Origin: Microbacterium sp. zg-B185
GTDB lineage: Bacteria > Actinomycetota > Actinomycetes > Actinomycetales > Microbacteriaceae
DNA: 64,000 nt
Reading direction: 5' to 3'
Assembly (NCBI RefSeq): GCF_030246885.1
Contig: NZ_CP126739.1
Coordinates: forward strand, 2,914,001-2,978,000
Position numbers and translations under genes: made by a program. The notes beneath the pieces were generated by a model. That model made no database searches, was not told the DNA's origin, and was given only the letters and a program-made list of their open reading frames with translations. Below, one piece after another: positions 1-8,923 of this stretch (the first letter of the stretch is position 1; each line of letters opens with the position of its first letter).

Positions 1-1355
1 GCCAGAGCTTCACCCAGTCCCGTGTGACGACGTACGCGAACCTGGTCGCAACACCGATCGTGATGAACCCAGTGATTGCGCAGCTCGGCCTCGGGGTCAC
101 CGCGGGCCAGCTTGCAAGGAACGTGACCGCGTCGAGCCCGGTCAATACGACGCTCATCACCATTACGGTTACCGACGATGACCCAGTCGCCGCCGCAGAC
201 ATCGCCAACTCCCTTGGCGCGAGCCTCACCAGCGCGGTCGAGTCGATCGAGACGCCGAACGGAACGGAGACCAGTCCCGTGCGGCTGACGCGCGTGAAGG
301 ACGCGCTTCCGGCGCTCGCACCGTCGAGCCCGAACGTCCCGCTCAATTTGGCTGTGGGCGCATTGGTGGGACTGGCTCTCGGCGTCGGAGTGGCGGTCCT
401 TCGATCCATGCTCGACACGCGCATCCGCACCCCGCGCGACGTGGAAGCGGTAACCGACCGGCCCCTGATCGGCGCGATCGCATTTGATCCCAAGGCCAAA
501 GAACGTCCGCTCATCGTGCACGTCGACCCGCTGAGCCCTCGGGCCGAGTCGTTCCGCGCCCTACGCACGAACCTCCAGTTCCTCGATATGGGTGGCCGCT
601 CAAGCTTCGTGATCACCTCGAGCGTTCCGAGCGAGGGCAAGTCGACTACCACCATCAACCTTGCCATCGCCCTTGCTGACGCCGGCAAGCGTGTCGCGCT
701 GCTCGACACTGACTTGCGCAAACCGAAGGTCGCCGAGTACCTGGGGATCGAGGGCGGCGTCGGACTGACGGACGTGCTCATTGGTCGCGCCCGCATTGGA
801 GACGTCATGCTGCCCTGGGGTGGGCGCACGCTTTACGTGCTACCTGCAGGCAAAATCCCTCCCAATCCGAGCGAACTGCTTGGATCGAAGCAGATGCATA
901 CCCTGCTGGAAGTACTCGAACGCGACTTCGACGTCGTTCTGTGCGACGCGCCACCGCTTCTGCCCGTGACCGATGGCGCGATCCTTGGGAAAGCGACTAG
1001 CGGCGCGATTGTTGTAGTGTCAGCCGGCCGCACGAGCAAGCACCAGTTGTCGGGCGCAGTCGATGCACTCGAAACGGTTGGCGCGAAGATTGCCGGCGTG
1101 GTGCTGTCGATGGTCCCCACCCGAGGCCCAGACGCCTACTACACATACGGGGCGGGCTACGGGTACGGGTACACCGCCGGTCGGGAGAACGGCCCGCGCG
1201 GTCCAAAAAAACGTCGCGCTAACCGTCGTCCAGGGGAGCGCCGGAGCGGCCCCGAACCGTTTGCCGGTCCTTCTAACTTGCTCCCACCCCAGAACGACCC
1301 ACGGGCGGCGACGCGTCCGGAGTCACTCCCCCACGGTTCAGCCCCTCCGGCGTAG
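1..1355 (+). CDS. Wzz/BY-kinase fusion: polysaccharide chain-length and tyrosine autokinase protein (5' partial)
   Basis: This is an inner-membrane co-polymerase that controls Wzy-dependent polysaccharide length through tyrosine autophosphorylation. The frame is open from base 3, with family-like residues before the first GTG at 24, so the gene begins outside the window. Counting from that GTG, the visible part has the end of the periplasmic-type Wzz loop, a second membrane segment (about 105-125), and a cytoplasmic P-loop kinase. The kinase has Walker A SSVPSEGKST (199-208), Walker A' ALLDTDLRKP (225-234), Walker B VVLCDAPP (304-311) and a tyrosine cluster AYYTYGAGYGYGY (371-383), the autophosphorylation tail. 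The stop codon lies inside the ribosome-binding site of the next gene, so the two are co-transcribed. Family assignment is firm; the sugar it acts on is unknown. Confidence 0.93.
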   Translation, partial: QSFTQSRVTTYANLVATPIVMNPVIAQLGLGVTAGQLARNVTASSPVNTTLITITVTDDDPVAAADIANSLGASLTSAVESIETPNGTETSPVRLTRVKDALPALAPSSPNVPLNLAVGALVGLALGVGVAVLRSMLDTRIRTPRDVEAVTDRPLIGAIAFDPKAKERPLIVHVDPLSPRAESFRALRTNLQFLDMGGRSSFVITSSVPSEGKSTTTINLAIALADAGKRVALLDTDLRKPKVAEYLGIEGGVGLTDVLIGRARIGDVMLPWGGRTLYVLPAGKIPPNPSELLGSKQMHTLLEVLERDFDVVLCDAPPLLPVTDGAILGKATSGAIVVVSAGRTSKHQLSGAVDALETVGAKIAGVVLSMVPTRGPDAYYTYGAGYGYGYTAGRENGPRGPKKRRANRRPGERRSGPEPFAGPSNLLPPQNDPRAATRPESLPHGSAPPA

Positions 1356-1365
1356 GAGCCCACTA

Positions 1366-2265
1366 ATGACCAATCCGCCCGCCCCAAGGCGCGGATCGCG
1401 GCTGGTAAGTGTCGCCTCGCTGTCAGCGCTCGCCTCTGGGGTTTGCGTCCTCGCGGTCATGGCCCTGCTCCACGCGAACCCCTCCGTGCCGCAGGGTCCG
1501 CCCGCGACTACCCCCACTTTTGCCCTCGGGGTGCAAAGGCCGACTCCGACGCCAACTCCCACGCCGACACTCGCCGCCGAGAGGGACCAGGAGCGCTACC
1601 TTTCTAGCGTTTCTGGGAGTCTTTGGCGAGCAACTGCCGGGGCATGCGGCGGTGCGAGTCCGCATGTGGAGCGCTCGAGCGACGGCGGAGAAAACTGGGT
1701 AAACGTGACCCCTTTGTATACCGGGATCTCTCAAATTGCTTCCCTAGAGGGGATTACGGTTGACGCGGTAGCCGCCGTCGCGGCGGTTGGGCCGCTATGT
1801 GAAACGCAGGCCATGCGGAGCTTTACGAACGGTCAGTTCTGGGAGGCCTACCCGGATGCGTTGGGAGGATCGCATTACATCGATCCAGTTGACCCCGCTC
1901 TTATCCACATCGGGTCTTCGGACCTTGAAGCCCCATGCGCCGAACCGTACGGTTTGCGTGCAATTGGCGAAGTCGTGGGTCTCATCTGCACTAACGAGGC
2001 GCAGCTTTGGGTCGATGGGATATGGACGCGACTACCAAGTCCCGGAGCCGTGAGTCTTGCGGTCGCAGGTGGAGATGTGCTGGTAGCTCACATCGACGGC
2101 AACTGCCTCGGGATCGCTGTTACCCGGTTCATCGCCGCCGACCCCCGCCAGCCCGTTTCAGCTGGTTGTGCCCCCGAGGCCGACCCGGCCCAGCCTGTTG
2201 CGATTGCATCTGATCCGCGCGGCACGTTGATATGGTCGCGAGATCGTCTCTTCGCAGTGAAATGA
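1366..2265 (+). CDS. Membrane-anchored extracytoplasmic protein with an Asp-box (BNR-like) motif
   Basis: Product of 299 residues: a short basic N-terminus, one hydrophobic segment (about 12-35), a Pro/Thr linker (PTPTPTPTPT, about 59-68), then an extracellular domain. The motif SSDGGENW (104-111) fits the Asp-box pattern SxDxGxxW found in sialidase and beta-propeller folds. Several Cys residues could form disulfides. The start ATG follows GTAGGAG at 1352-1358, which also contains the stop of the kinase gene. No catalytic set is recognisable. The position between the kinase and the initiating sugar transferase suggests a role in export or surface retention of the polysaccharide. That role is inference. 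Codon use is AT-richer than in the second half of the window. Confidence 0.75.
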   Translation: MTNPPAPRRGSRLVSVASLSALASGVCVLAVMALLHANPSVPQGPPATTPTFALGVQRPTPTPTPTPTLAAERDQERYLSSVSGSLWRATAGACGGASPHVERSSDGGENWVNVTPLYTGISQIASLEGITVDAVAAVAAVGPLCETQAMRSFTNGQFWEAYPDALGGSHYIDPVDPALIHIGSSDLEAPCAEPYGLRAIGEVVGLICTNEAQLWVDGIWTRLPSPGAVSLAVAGGDVLVAHIDGNCLGIAVTRFIAADPRQPVSAGCAPEADPAQPVAIASDPRGTLIWSRDRLFAVK

Positions 2266-2447
2266 GACTCGCCGCAAACGACTGGCACGCGAGCCCATCC
2301 GATGTCCACCTCAGCGCATAATGCGTCTCAAAGACGACACCCCGGCCGACGGCACAAGCGCGACACAACTGTCTGCCTGACGAAACATGGTCGTTACGCG
2401 CGGCTGTTAGTCTCGTCGGTGGGAGACTTAACTACGGGAGCATACCT

Positions 2448-4013
2448 TTGACGTCGAGTCTGCACATCGACGCGACAACGTCGCCGCCGGAACCCGACCA
2501 ACAGGTCGCCGGCGTTCCCTCCGTGGGGTCGCGCCTCAGAATACCCAGTGGCTTCCTTCAACGTCGGAAACACCACCCACGTTGGCGGGAACGCTACGCG
2601 GGGCGACTGCGAGTCAGCGATCTGCTCGTGCTGGTGTGGGCGGTGTATGGAACCCAGCTGGTGTGGTTCGGGGCCGGCAGCGCCCAGGTTGCGATTCGCG
2701 CGGACAGCCGCCTGAGCGAGGTCTCATATTGGCTGTTTTCAGCTGTTCTTGTCCTGGCGTGGATGTGGTCTCTGAGCCTAATTGATTCGCGCAGTTACCG
2801 CGTCATCGGGACTGGTGCGACCGAGTACATCCGAGTCATTCATGCGAGCGTTGCGCTTTTTGGATTAATTGCGATTCTCGCTTTCCTTGCCAGAGTCGAT
2901 GTTGCGCGCGGCTACTTGCTAATCGCCCTGCCCCTCGGGATATTTGTCCTTGTGCTCGAGCGCTGGCTCTGGCGCCAGTGGCTCAACGCCAAGCGATCAG
3001 CAGGCGAATACTCCGCAAGAGTGCTTTTGGTCGGCTCGCGGGAGTCAGTTGCACAAATCGCTCGCGAGTTGCAACGCTCGTCCAGCGCCGGGTACCGCGT
3101 AGTCGGCGCGTGCGTTCCGTCGGGCAAGGTCGCCGAGACGATCGCTGGCACCGACGTGCCGATCATGGGTAACGTCAACGCGATCGAACGCGCGATCGCT
3201 GCCACAGGCGCAGATACCGTGGCAGTTACAAGCACCGACGATCTGCCGCCGAATAAGGTCAAGCAGATCTCATGGAGCCTGGAAGCCGGTCGACAGCATC
3301 TCGTGTTGGCTCCGAGCATCACCGATATTGCCGGGCCGCGCATCCACACAAGACCTGTATCCGGGTTACCGCTGATCCACGTGGAGACGCCACGCTTCTC
3401 AAACGGCCAGCGGTTCGTGAAACGCACCGTCGATTTGGCTGCCGCCACGCTGGGCGTTGTCGTCATTAGTCCCGTACTTGCGTTCCTAGCGATCAGCGTC
3501 CGTCTTTCTGGACCGGGCCCGATCCTTTTCCGACAGACTCGCGTGGGGCTGGGCGGACATGAATTTCGAATGCTCAAATTCAGATCAATGGTGCCGAACG
3601 CCGAGCAACTCCTGGAGCAATTGATTCCACAAAACCGCGATTCCGGGAACGAGGTGTTATTCAAGATGAAGAATGACCCTCGCGTCACCCGCATAGGACA
3701 GTTCATGCGGAGGTACAGTCTCGACGAACTGCCTCAGTTGTTTAACGTTATAGGAGGTACGATGTCCCTGGTGGGGCCGCGGCCCTCACTGCCTACCGAA
3801 GTCGCTCAGTATGCGGACCACGTTCACCGTCGCTTCCTTGCGAAGCCTGGCATCACAGGCCTTTGGCAGGTCAGCGGTCGCTCGAGCCTGTCCTGGGAAG
3901 AGTCGGTTAGACTCGACCTTTCATACGTCGAGAATTGGTCACTGCTCGGCGACATCGTGATTCTCCTGAAGACGGGAAAAGCGGCCCTGCTACCTGGAGA
4001 CACGGCACATTGA
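2448..4013 (+). CDS. Exopolysaccharide polyprenyl-phosphate glycosylphosphotransferase (WcaJ/CpsE type)
   Basis: Product of 521 residues that starts repeat-unit assembly by moving a sugar-1-phosphate from a nucleotide sugar to undecaprenyl phosphate. The N-terminal part has four to five membrane segments (about 50-185) and a Rossmann-like region (VLLVGSRESV, about 190). The C-terminal bacterial sugar-transferase domain (about 325-521) begins KRTVDLAAATLG and carries GPGPILFRQTRVG, KFRSM, LDELPQLFNV and SLVGPRP, all hallmarks of the family. The start is TTG with GGGAG at 2436-2440. A TAGTCT hexamer at 2408-2413 may be a -10 element. It is the first catalytic step of the first operon. The sugar could be Glc-1-P or Gal-1-P; the sequence does not decide. 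Confidence 0.93.
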   Translation: MTSSLHIDATTSPPEPDQQVAGVPSVGSRLRIPSGFLQRRKHHPRWRERYAGRLRVSDLLVLVWAVYGTQLVWFGAGSAQVAIRADSRLSEVSYWLFSAVLVLAWMWSLSLIDSRSYRVIGTGATEYIRVIHASVALFGLIAILAFLARVDVARGYLLIALPLGIFVLVLERWLWRQWLNAKRSAGEYSARVLLVGSRESVAQIARELQRSSSAGYRVVGACVPSGKVAETIAGTDVPIMGNVNAIERAIAATGADTVAVTSTDDLPPNKVKQISWSLEAGRQHLVLAPSITDIAGPRIHTRPVSGLPLIHVETPRFSNGQRFVKRTVDLAAATLGVVVISPVLAFLAISVRLSGPGPILFRQTRVGLGGHEFRMLKFRSMVPNAEQLLEQLIPQNRDSGNEVLFKMKNDPRVTRIGQFMRRYSLDELPQLFNVIGGTMSLVGPRPSLPTEVAQYADHVHRRFLAKPGITGLWQVSGRSSLSWEESVRLDLSYVENWSLLGDIVILLKTGKAALLPGDTAH

Positions 4014-4176
4014 CGGGTCATGCGGATGAGCGTCGAAGATTGAGCGAACCATACTTCCCGGCGGCAGTCTTCACCGCGCACCCAGCGCGCGATTCGCCGC
4101 CTCTTTGCCGCGGTCTCGCGCACGTGCTCGCCTGCCACTGAAGCAAAGCGTTCAACTCGTACCGAAAGAGGATTTC

Positions 4177-5025
4177 TTGCGTTCCGTCACAGCCATGCTT
4201 ACGGTCTTCAACCGTCGGGAGGGAACTCTCCTCTGCCTACGTTCGCTGGCGCTCCAAAATGGCATGGGTGATCTTTTCGATCTTCGCGTGGTGCTCTTTG
4301 ACGATGGGAGTTCTGACGGCACGGCCGCCGCGGTGAGAGCCGAGTTCGCGGATTTCGTGCACGTGATCGAAGGTAGCGGCGACCAGTTCTGGGCGCGTGG
4401 AATGGCCCTCGCGCACGTTACCGCGACGCAGGATGCACCGGACGCGGTGCTCTGGCTCAACGACGATGTGGAGCTTGATAGAGACTCTGTGAGCCGGGCT
4501 GTCGCCGCGATGACGGAGACTTCGGACGGCGCGATTATTGTCGGCGCTACGACGGCGCGGGGGGGCGGGGCGATCACATATTCGGGAGCGAGGCTCCGCA
4601 CATCAAGACCGGGCAGCTTGGCCCCCGTCTTGCCGACCGACGGGCTAGTGAGGATCGACGCCTTCAACGGCAATTTCGTGTGTATTCCCCGCGCCGTTTA
4701 CGAAGCGCTCGGTCCTGTGGAATCCAGGTACGAACACGCCTATGGGGATATCGATTATGGGCTTCGGGCTAGGGCACGTGGCATCCCTTGCTACCTACTC
4801 CCGGGCACTATTGGAAGTTGTGAACGCAACGGTGCGGAAGGGACTTGGCGCGACCGAACGGTAAGCAGGGCGGCGCGCTTTTCTATGTTGCTTGGGCGGA
4901 AAGGCTACCCGCCACGGTCTCATTGGTTGTTCAACCGGCGACATGGAGGCGTCATGGCGCCGATCTACTTCGTGGCGACCTACGCGCGGGCAGTCGGGGC
5001 AATCCTCCTCCGAAGGGCCGCGTGA
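4177..5025 (+). CDS. Glycosyltransferase family 2
   Basis: Product of about 282 residues, GT-A fold, probably adding a sugar to the lipid-linked repeat unit in the cytoplasm. It shows the GT2 entry strand TAMLTVFNR, the nucleotide-binding LFDDGSSDGT and the DxD-like WLNDDVELD. It resembles rhamnosyl- or galactosyltransferase-like members. I place the start at TTG 4177, which has AAAGAGGA just upstream and leaves a normal N-terminal beta strand; an ATG at 4195 would cut into that strand, and an in-frame TTG at 4105 has no Shine-Dalgarno sequence. The stop overlaps the next start by one base, so translation is coupled. Acceptor and donor cannot be told from sequence. Confidence 0.85.
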   Translation: MRSVTAMLTVFNRREGTLLCLRSLALQNGMGDLFDLRVVLFDDGSSDGTAAAVRAEFADFVHVIEGSGDQFWARGMALAHVTATQDAPDAVLWLNDDVELDRDSVSRAVAAMTETSDGAIIVGATTARGGGAITYSGARLRTSRPGSLAPVLPTDGLVRIDAFNGNFVCIPRAVYEALGPVESRYEHAYGDIDYGLRARARGIPCYLLPGTIGSCERNGAEGTWRDRTVSRAARFSMLLGRKGYPPRSHWLFNRRHGGVMAPIYFVATYARAVGAILLRRAA

Positions 5026-5645
5026 TGCTAAGACTTGGGCGGCGGGCGCTTTACCGCATCACGGAAGCTTTCACGCTCCGCAACCTGCGCCGACGGGGGG
5101 TCACTCTGGGCCGCAACGTCCGATTGCATGGTGCGCCGATCTGTACGCTCGTCGGTGAAACGAACATCTCCCTGGGCGACAATGTGGTGCTTGCGTCTCG
5201 CGCTTCTTCAACCGCGCTCGGAGTCTCCCAACCTGTAATCCTGCGCACGCTGGTTGAGGGTGCGGCAATCACTATCGGGGAGAACACCGGGCTTAGCGGC
5301 GCTGTAATCTGCGCCGCTTCTCGGGTGTCAATCGGCGCACGGGTGCTCATCGGCTCGGGAGTAATGATTGTTGACACGGACTTTCATCCGCTGGATATGT
5401 TGCCTCGTCGATCTGCTCCGGCGCCGGTCCCCACCATCGCCGATTCTGTGATTGTCGAAGACGATGTATTCATCGGCGCACGGTCCATCATCCTGAAGGG
5501 CTCACACATCGGCCGTGGGTCAGTCATCGGTGCGGGAAGCATCGTATCGGGGATAATACCCGAGGGTGTAGTCGCTGCGGGCAATCCCGCGAAGATCATA
5601 CGACCACTGAGGACCGGGGATTCAGTTGATGCGCGATCGAACTAA
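5025..5645 (+). CDS. Left-handed beta-helix (hexapeptide-repeat) acyltransferase
   Basis: Product of 206 residues, an O- or N-acetyltransferase that would decorate the repeat unit using acetyl-CoA. Hexapeptide turns are plain: ISLGDNVVL, ITIGENTGL, VSIGARVLIGSG and IGRGSVIGAGSIV. The loop VDTDFHPLD holds the usual catalytic His, and the tail VVAAGNPAKIIR is typical of the maltose/galactoside acetyltransferase-like group. ATG overlaps the previous TGA by one base. A second beta-helix acyltransferase follows with a 17-base overlap, so two acylations of the same glycan are possible. Acetyl is the most likely acyl group; the position modified is unknown. Confidence 0.85.
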   Translation: MLRLGRRALYRITEAFTLRNLRRRGVTLGRNVRLHGAPICTLVGETNISLGDNVVLASRASSTALGVSQPVILRTLVEGAAITIGENTGLSGAVICAASRVSIGARVLIGSGVMIVDTDFHPLDMLPRRSAPAPVPTIADSVIVEDDVFIGARSIILKGSHIGRGSVIGAGSIVSGIIPEGVVAAGNPAKIIRPLRTGDSVDARSN

Positions 5646-6225
5646 CGCGATCCTCCGCCGAGCGCGCTTAGTCTACTCCGCGCTCAATGCGAGGCGTCGT
5701 CGCGGTGAACGCATTGGACACGGTGTTGCTTTCGGCGAACGTCTGACGATCGGCAACGGTTCATGGCTGTGGGCACCCAGGCGTTTGAGCATTGGCAACG
5801 ACGTCTCCGTGGGCAGCGGAGTTCGGATCGAAGTCGATGGCACGATTGGCGATCATGTCCTCATCGCGAATGGTGCCGCCATTGTCGGCCGGCGGGACCA
5901 TGATATGTCGGAGATAGGGACATCTATCCGATATGCCCGCCGAGTGCATGAGCACCCGGAAGACCTTAGTCTCGCGACTCACATTGGCTCCGATGTGTGG
6001 GTCGGGTACGGGGCCATCATTCTCAGCGGCGTCATGGTGGGTGACAGCTCAATTGTGGGGGCGGGAGCGATTGTCATCTCGGACGTGCCGCCCAACAGCA
6101 TCGTCGTGGGGAGTCCGGCCAGAGTGGTCGGCCAGCGGTACAGTGCGCAAGACTTCGTGGAGCATTGGAGGCAGCTTTCCGCGAACGGTGTACGCCCAAG
6201 CCGGGCATTGCGCGGCGAAGAATGA
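5629..6225 (+). CDS. Left-handed beta-helix acyltransferase
   Basis: Product of 198 residues with hexapeptide repeats (LTIGNGSWL, LSIGNDVSVGSG, IGDHVLIANG, HIGSDVWVGYG, VGDSSIVGAGAIV) and the C-terminal signature IVVGSPARVVGQRY. The loop GRRDHDMS around residue 90 supplies a candidate catalytic His. It differs clearly in sequence from the preceding acyltransferase, so this is not a recent duplication. ATG at 5629 has GGGGA at 5616-5620 and is preferred to the in-frame TTG three bases earlier. It probably acetylates a sugar of the repeat unit. The family is certain; the substrate is not. Confidence 0.85.
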   Translation: MRDRTNAILRRARLVYSALNARRRRGERIGHGVAFGERLTIGNGSWLWAPRRLSIGNDVSVGSGVRIEVDGTIGDHVLIANGAAIVGRRDHDMSEIGTSIRYARRVHEHPEDLSLATHIGSDVWVGYGAIILSGVMVGDSSIVGAGAIVISDVPPNSIVVGSPARVVGQRYSAQDFVEHWRQLSANGVRPSRALRGEE

Positions 6226-6232
6226 CCTGCGC

Positions 6233-7552
6233 ATGCCGCGGAAGCGGTGGTTGGAAGCCAGGTCGCCGGCTGTGAGGGACTTTGCTCGCAGCGGCGGCTC
6301 GAGGGTCTTGACCCTATTGCTCTCGTTAGTCCTGGTGACTTACAGCACCCGTCTCATTATCAGCTATCTCGGTACCGAGTCCTACGGCTATATAGCCCTC
6401 GTCGCGTCGCTCGCAGCGCTACTAGCCTTCTCCGATCTCGGAATAGGCACGGCGGTTACCACGGAAATTGCCCGATTGGGATTCGAGTCTGCGCGTGTTC
6501 AGGGCTTAATCGCCAGAGTCGTGCGAGCCCTAACTGGCGTGTCGATAGTGATCGTCATCCTCGCAGTCGTCACCTGGATCTTCGACCTTTGGCCGATAAT
6601 ATTCGCTGACCCGCAGCTACCTACATATATCACGACAGCCGCTTCGGTTTCACTGGTGTTTTTTGCGGTTTCGGTGCGCGCGGGTATCGGCTACCGGGTG
6701 TTGATAGGCATAAATCGCTCACATCTGGCGATCTACTGCCAACTGCTGGGCCCGATTATCGCGACCATGGTCTGCTTTTCCGCAGTCGCCCTCGACGGCC
6801 CAGCCTTCTATCTAGCGATAGCGGTGCCGCTCGGTAGCATGGTAGCAGCGGTCGCGACGCTGATCGTGGCGATGCGTACGACAGGCCTGAACCTACTCGC
6901 TCCCCGCTACAAAGGTTATATAGCCCAAGAAGACCGGCTAAGCATCGCGAAGTACTCGGTGCCGGCCTTCGCGGTATTGGTCGCGTCGCCGCTCATCTTT
7001 CAGTCCGACCGTCTCCTACTCGCGTGGTTCAGCACCCCGGCCGCGCTGGCTCAGTATTCAGTCTTAGCGCAACTCTACGGACCCGCAGTCAGCGTGGCCA
7101 ACGCCATAGCGCTGCCACTCTGGTCCAAGTACTCAGCCAGCGAGGGGGCCGCCGACTTGAGTAGTCGGTTCCCGCGGCACGTCCTCCTACTGGGTGGGGT
7201 GGGCGTCGTCCTGGGCGTTTCACTCGTTGCTGTCGCCCCGCTGTACGCGGTGGTGGTATCCGCCGGCGCGCTCGGCGACCTGACTCTGCTCGCTTCTTCG
7301 TTCGCTTTGCTGATTGTCGCGCAGTCACTGCAACTCCCGGCCGGCATGTATTTAACCAGCCCGAAGGGGTTTCGAGCGTTGTCACTTCTATTCGCGATCG
7401 CAGTGCTCTTAAAGTTGGCGCTCAGCGTACTCTTCGTGCCCGCACTGTCCGCAGCCGGTCCCGTGCTAGCTAGCGTTGCTGCGGTCCTGTTCGCGATTAC
7501 CGTTCCCTCGCTTCTCATAGCGGGTCGGTGGATGAAACGGGGAGCCGTATAA
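6233..7552 (+). CDS. Polysaccharide flippase (Wzx, MATE/MOP superfamily)
   Basis: Product of 439 residues with 12-14 predicted hydrophobic segments spread over the whole length and few charged loops. The entry RVLTLLLSLVLVTYSTRLIISYLG and the following segment with LAALLAFSDLGIGTA match Wzx-type O-unit flippases, where an FSDLG or L-DLG motif in helix 2 is common. It would move the undecaprenyl-linked unit across the membrane for the polymerase encoded next. No good Shine-Dalgarno sequence precedes ATG 6233; translation is probably coupled to the acyltransferase that ends eight bases before. The gene has many ATA, TTA and CTA codons compared with genes after 13.4 kb, consistent with acquired serotype-specific DNA. 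Confidence 0.88.
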   Translation: MPRKRWLEARSPAVRDFARSGGSRVLTLLLSLVLVTYSTRLIISYLGTESYGYIALVASLAALLAFSDLGIGTAVTTEIARLGFESARVQGLIARVVRALTGVSIVIVILAVVTWIFDLWPIIFADPQLPTYITTAASVSLVFFAVSVRAGIGYRVLIGINRSHLAIYCQLLGPIIATMVCFSAVALDGPAFYLAIAVPLGSMVAAVATLIVAMRTTGLNLLAPRYKGYIAQEDRLSIAKYSVPAFAVLVASPLIFQSDRLLLAWFSTPAALAQYSVLAQLYGPAVSVANAIALPLWSKYSASEGAADLSSRFPRHVLLLGGVGVVLGVSLVAVAPLYAVVVSAGALGDLTLLASSFALLIVAQSLQLPAGMYLTSPKGFRALSLLFAIAVLLKLALSVLFVPALSAAGPVLASVAAVLFAITVPSLLIAGRWMKRGAV

Positions 7553-7555
7553 GCG

Positions 7556-8923
7556 ATGAAAGGAATCAAAGCGCAGGACGCGGCACGCGTCCGCACCAGG
7601 CGGTCTGACCAGTTAGGTATGGTGTCCACCACGTCAGGCCTCGACGCAGCCTCGATGCCCCGGTTCTCAGCTGTAGTCGTTGCCATCGTCGTCTATACAG
7701 GTCTCGTCTCGAACGAGGGTGCGACATCCGCGTTGGCGGCTGGCCAATCCCTGAGTACGCTTTCATCCGCAGCAGGGTTGGCAACGTATTGGCAGTTCAT
7801 TCGCGAGGCACTCACCATCATTCTTATAATGACGCTTTGGGTGCGTTCCGCTAGTTTCCGACGCCGTCGCGGGCTACCTGTGCGCATTCCGTCATGGCTT
7901 GCGCTCGTGTGGGTGTACACAGGGCTACAGATTGGCCGAGTTCTCCTCGACCCTAGTCTCCCTGACTCGTACGCGCTCTTAGGGATCCGATTTATATATA
8001 TAGCCTCTCTTGTTCCGCTTATAGCCTGGATGGGGCGACCTCAGCGAAGCGTATTCACGAGGTGGCTCATCGCACTGCTCGTGCCCTTTCTTCTCATCCA
8101 GATCGGAATCGCTCTGAGCCAGGCACTTTTTGGGCCCGCTACCCTCGGCACGACCTGGCTCGGTTCGCGCCCCTGGGGCACATACAGTTCGGCGAATAAT
8201 CTTGGAATGGCCGCGCTCGGGATACTTCTAGTCGTCGCTGTGTCACGCTCACGCCTCCGGCCCCTGTGGATGGTGGCAGCCCTCTTCCTCTGTGTCGTAT
8301 CCGGATCACGCAACGCCATTCTGGGAGCTTTCCTCGCCCTCACCGGCCTTCTGATTGCGAGGTGGCGGTTTAGAGCCCTTGCAGTCCCCGCCATCGCAGC
8401 CGCCGCAGCAGTAGTCCTCAGTTTCGCCTCATCAAGTTCTATAAGCGGGCGGGAGATCGAGGGCGAGGGACGATTCGCTGCGTGGACGCAGTCGCTATCG
8501 CGGCTAAACGACCCCTTCCTGTGGCTATTCGGTAAAGGCCCGGGGACCGGAACCAACGCCGCTGTTGTCCTCGCTGGCAAGGACTCCGTTGGCGGAAACG
8601 CGGTGTCGGACTCTGGCGTCGTTATGGTCACGCTTGGGTTCGGAGTCTTGGGTGTCGTGATGCTCGTTGCTTGTCTGTTTACGGCGGTGAAGCGACTGCA
8701 TCCGGAGATCACGCTGACGCTAATCCCGCCGATTGTGGTCTGCACAATTGTGTTCAATTCGCCGGAGGTGTCACCCTTCAACATCCTTGCAGCGGCTGCG
8801 CTCGGGATTAGTTGGGCTCACCCGCTGCAACGAACTGATCCAGCGGACTACCTACGGTTGTCGGATAGTGCGCCGGAAGTCCCAGTTAAGAGGCATGTGA
8901 CATCGAAGGGTGTGCGAATATGA
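7556..8923 (+). CDS. O-antigen/exopolysaccharide polymerase or ligase-like membrane protein (Wzy)
   Basis: Product of 455 residues with about 10-12 membrane segments. The large loop between hydrophobic blocks holds SRPWGTYSSANNLGM, and WLFGKGPGTGTNAA follows later. Both are characteristic of the Wzy/WaaL (O-antigen ligase) superfamily, in which such loop residues act on polyprenyl-linked sugars. Its place straight after the flippase makes polymerisation the likely role. ATG 7556 lies three bases after the flippase stop; an in-frame ATG at 7619 is an alternative because the first 21 residues are very polar. AT-rich stretches and ATA codons occur near 7995. The stop overlaps the next start as ATGA. 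Confidence 0.85.
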   Translation: MKGIKAQDAARVRTRRSDQLGMVSTTSGLDAASMPRFSAVVVAIVVYTGLVSNEGATSALAAGQSLSTLSSAAGLATYWQFIREALTIILIMTLWVRSASFRRRRGLPVRIPSWLALVWVYTGLQIGRVLLDPSLPDSYALLGIRFIYIASLVPLIAWMGRPQRSVFTRWLIALLVPFLLIQIGIALSQALFGPATLGTTWLGSRPWGTYSSANNLGMAALGILLVVAVSRSRLRPLWMVAALFLCVVSGSRNAILGAFLALTGLLIARWRFRALAVPAIAAAAAVVLSFASSSSISGREIEGEGRFAAWTQSLSRLNDPFLWLFGKGPGTGTNAAVVLAGKDSVGGNAVSDSGVVMVTLGFGVLGVVMLVACLFTAVKRLHPEITLTLIPPIVVCTIVFNSPEVSPFNILAAAALGISWAHPLQRTDPADYLRLSDSAPEVPVKRHVTSKGVRI

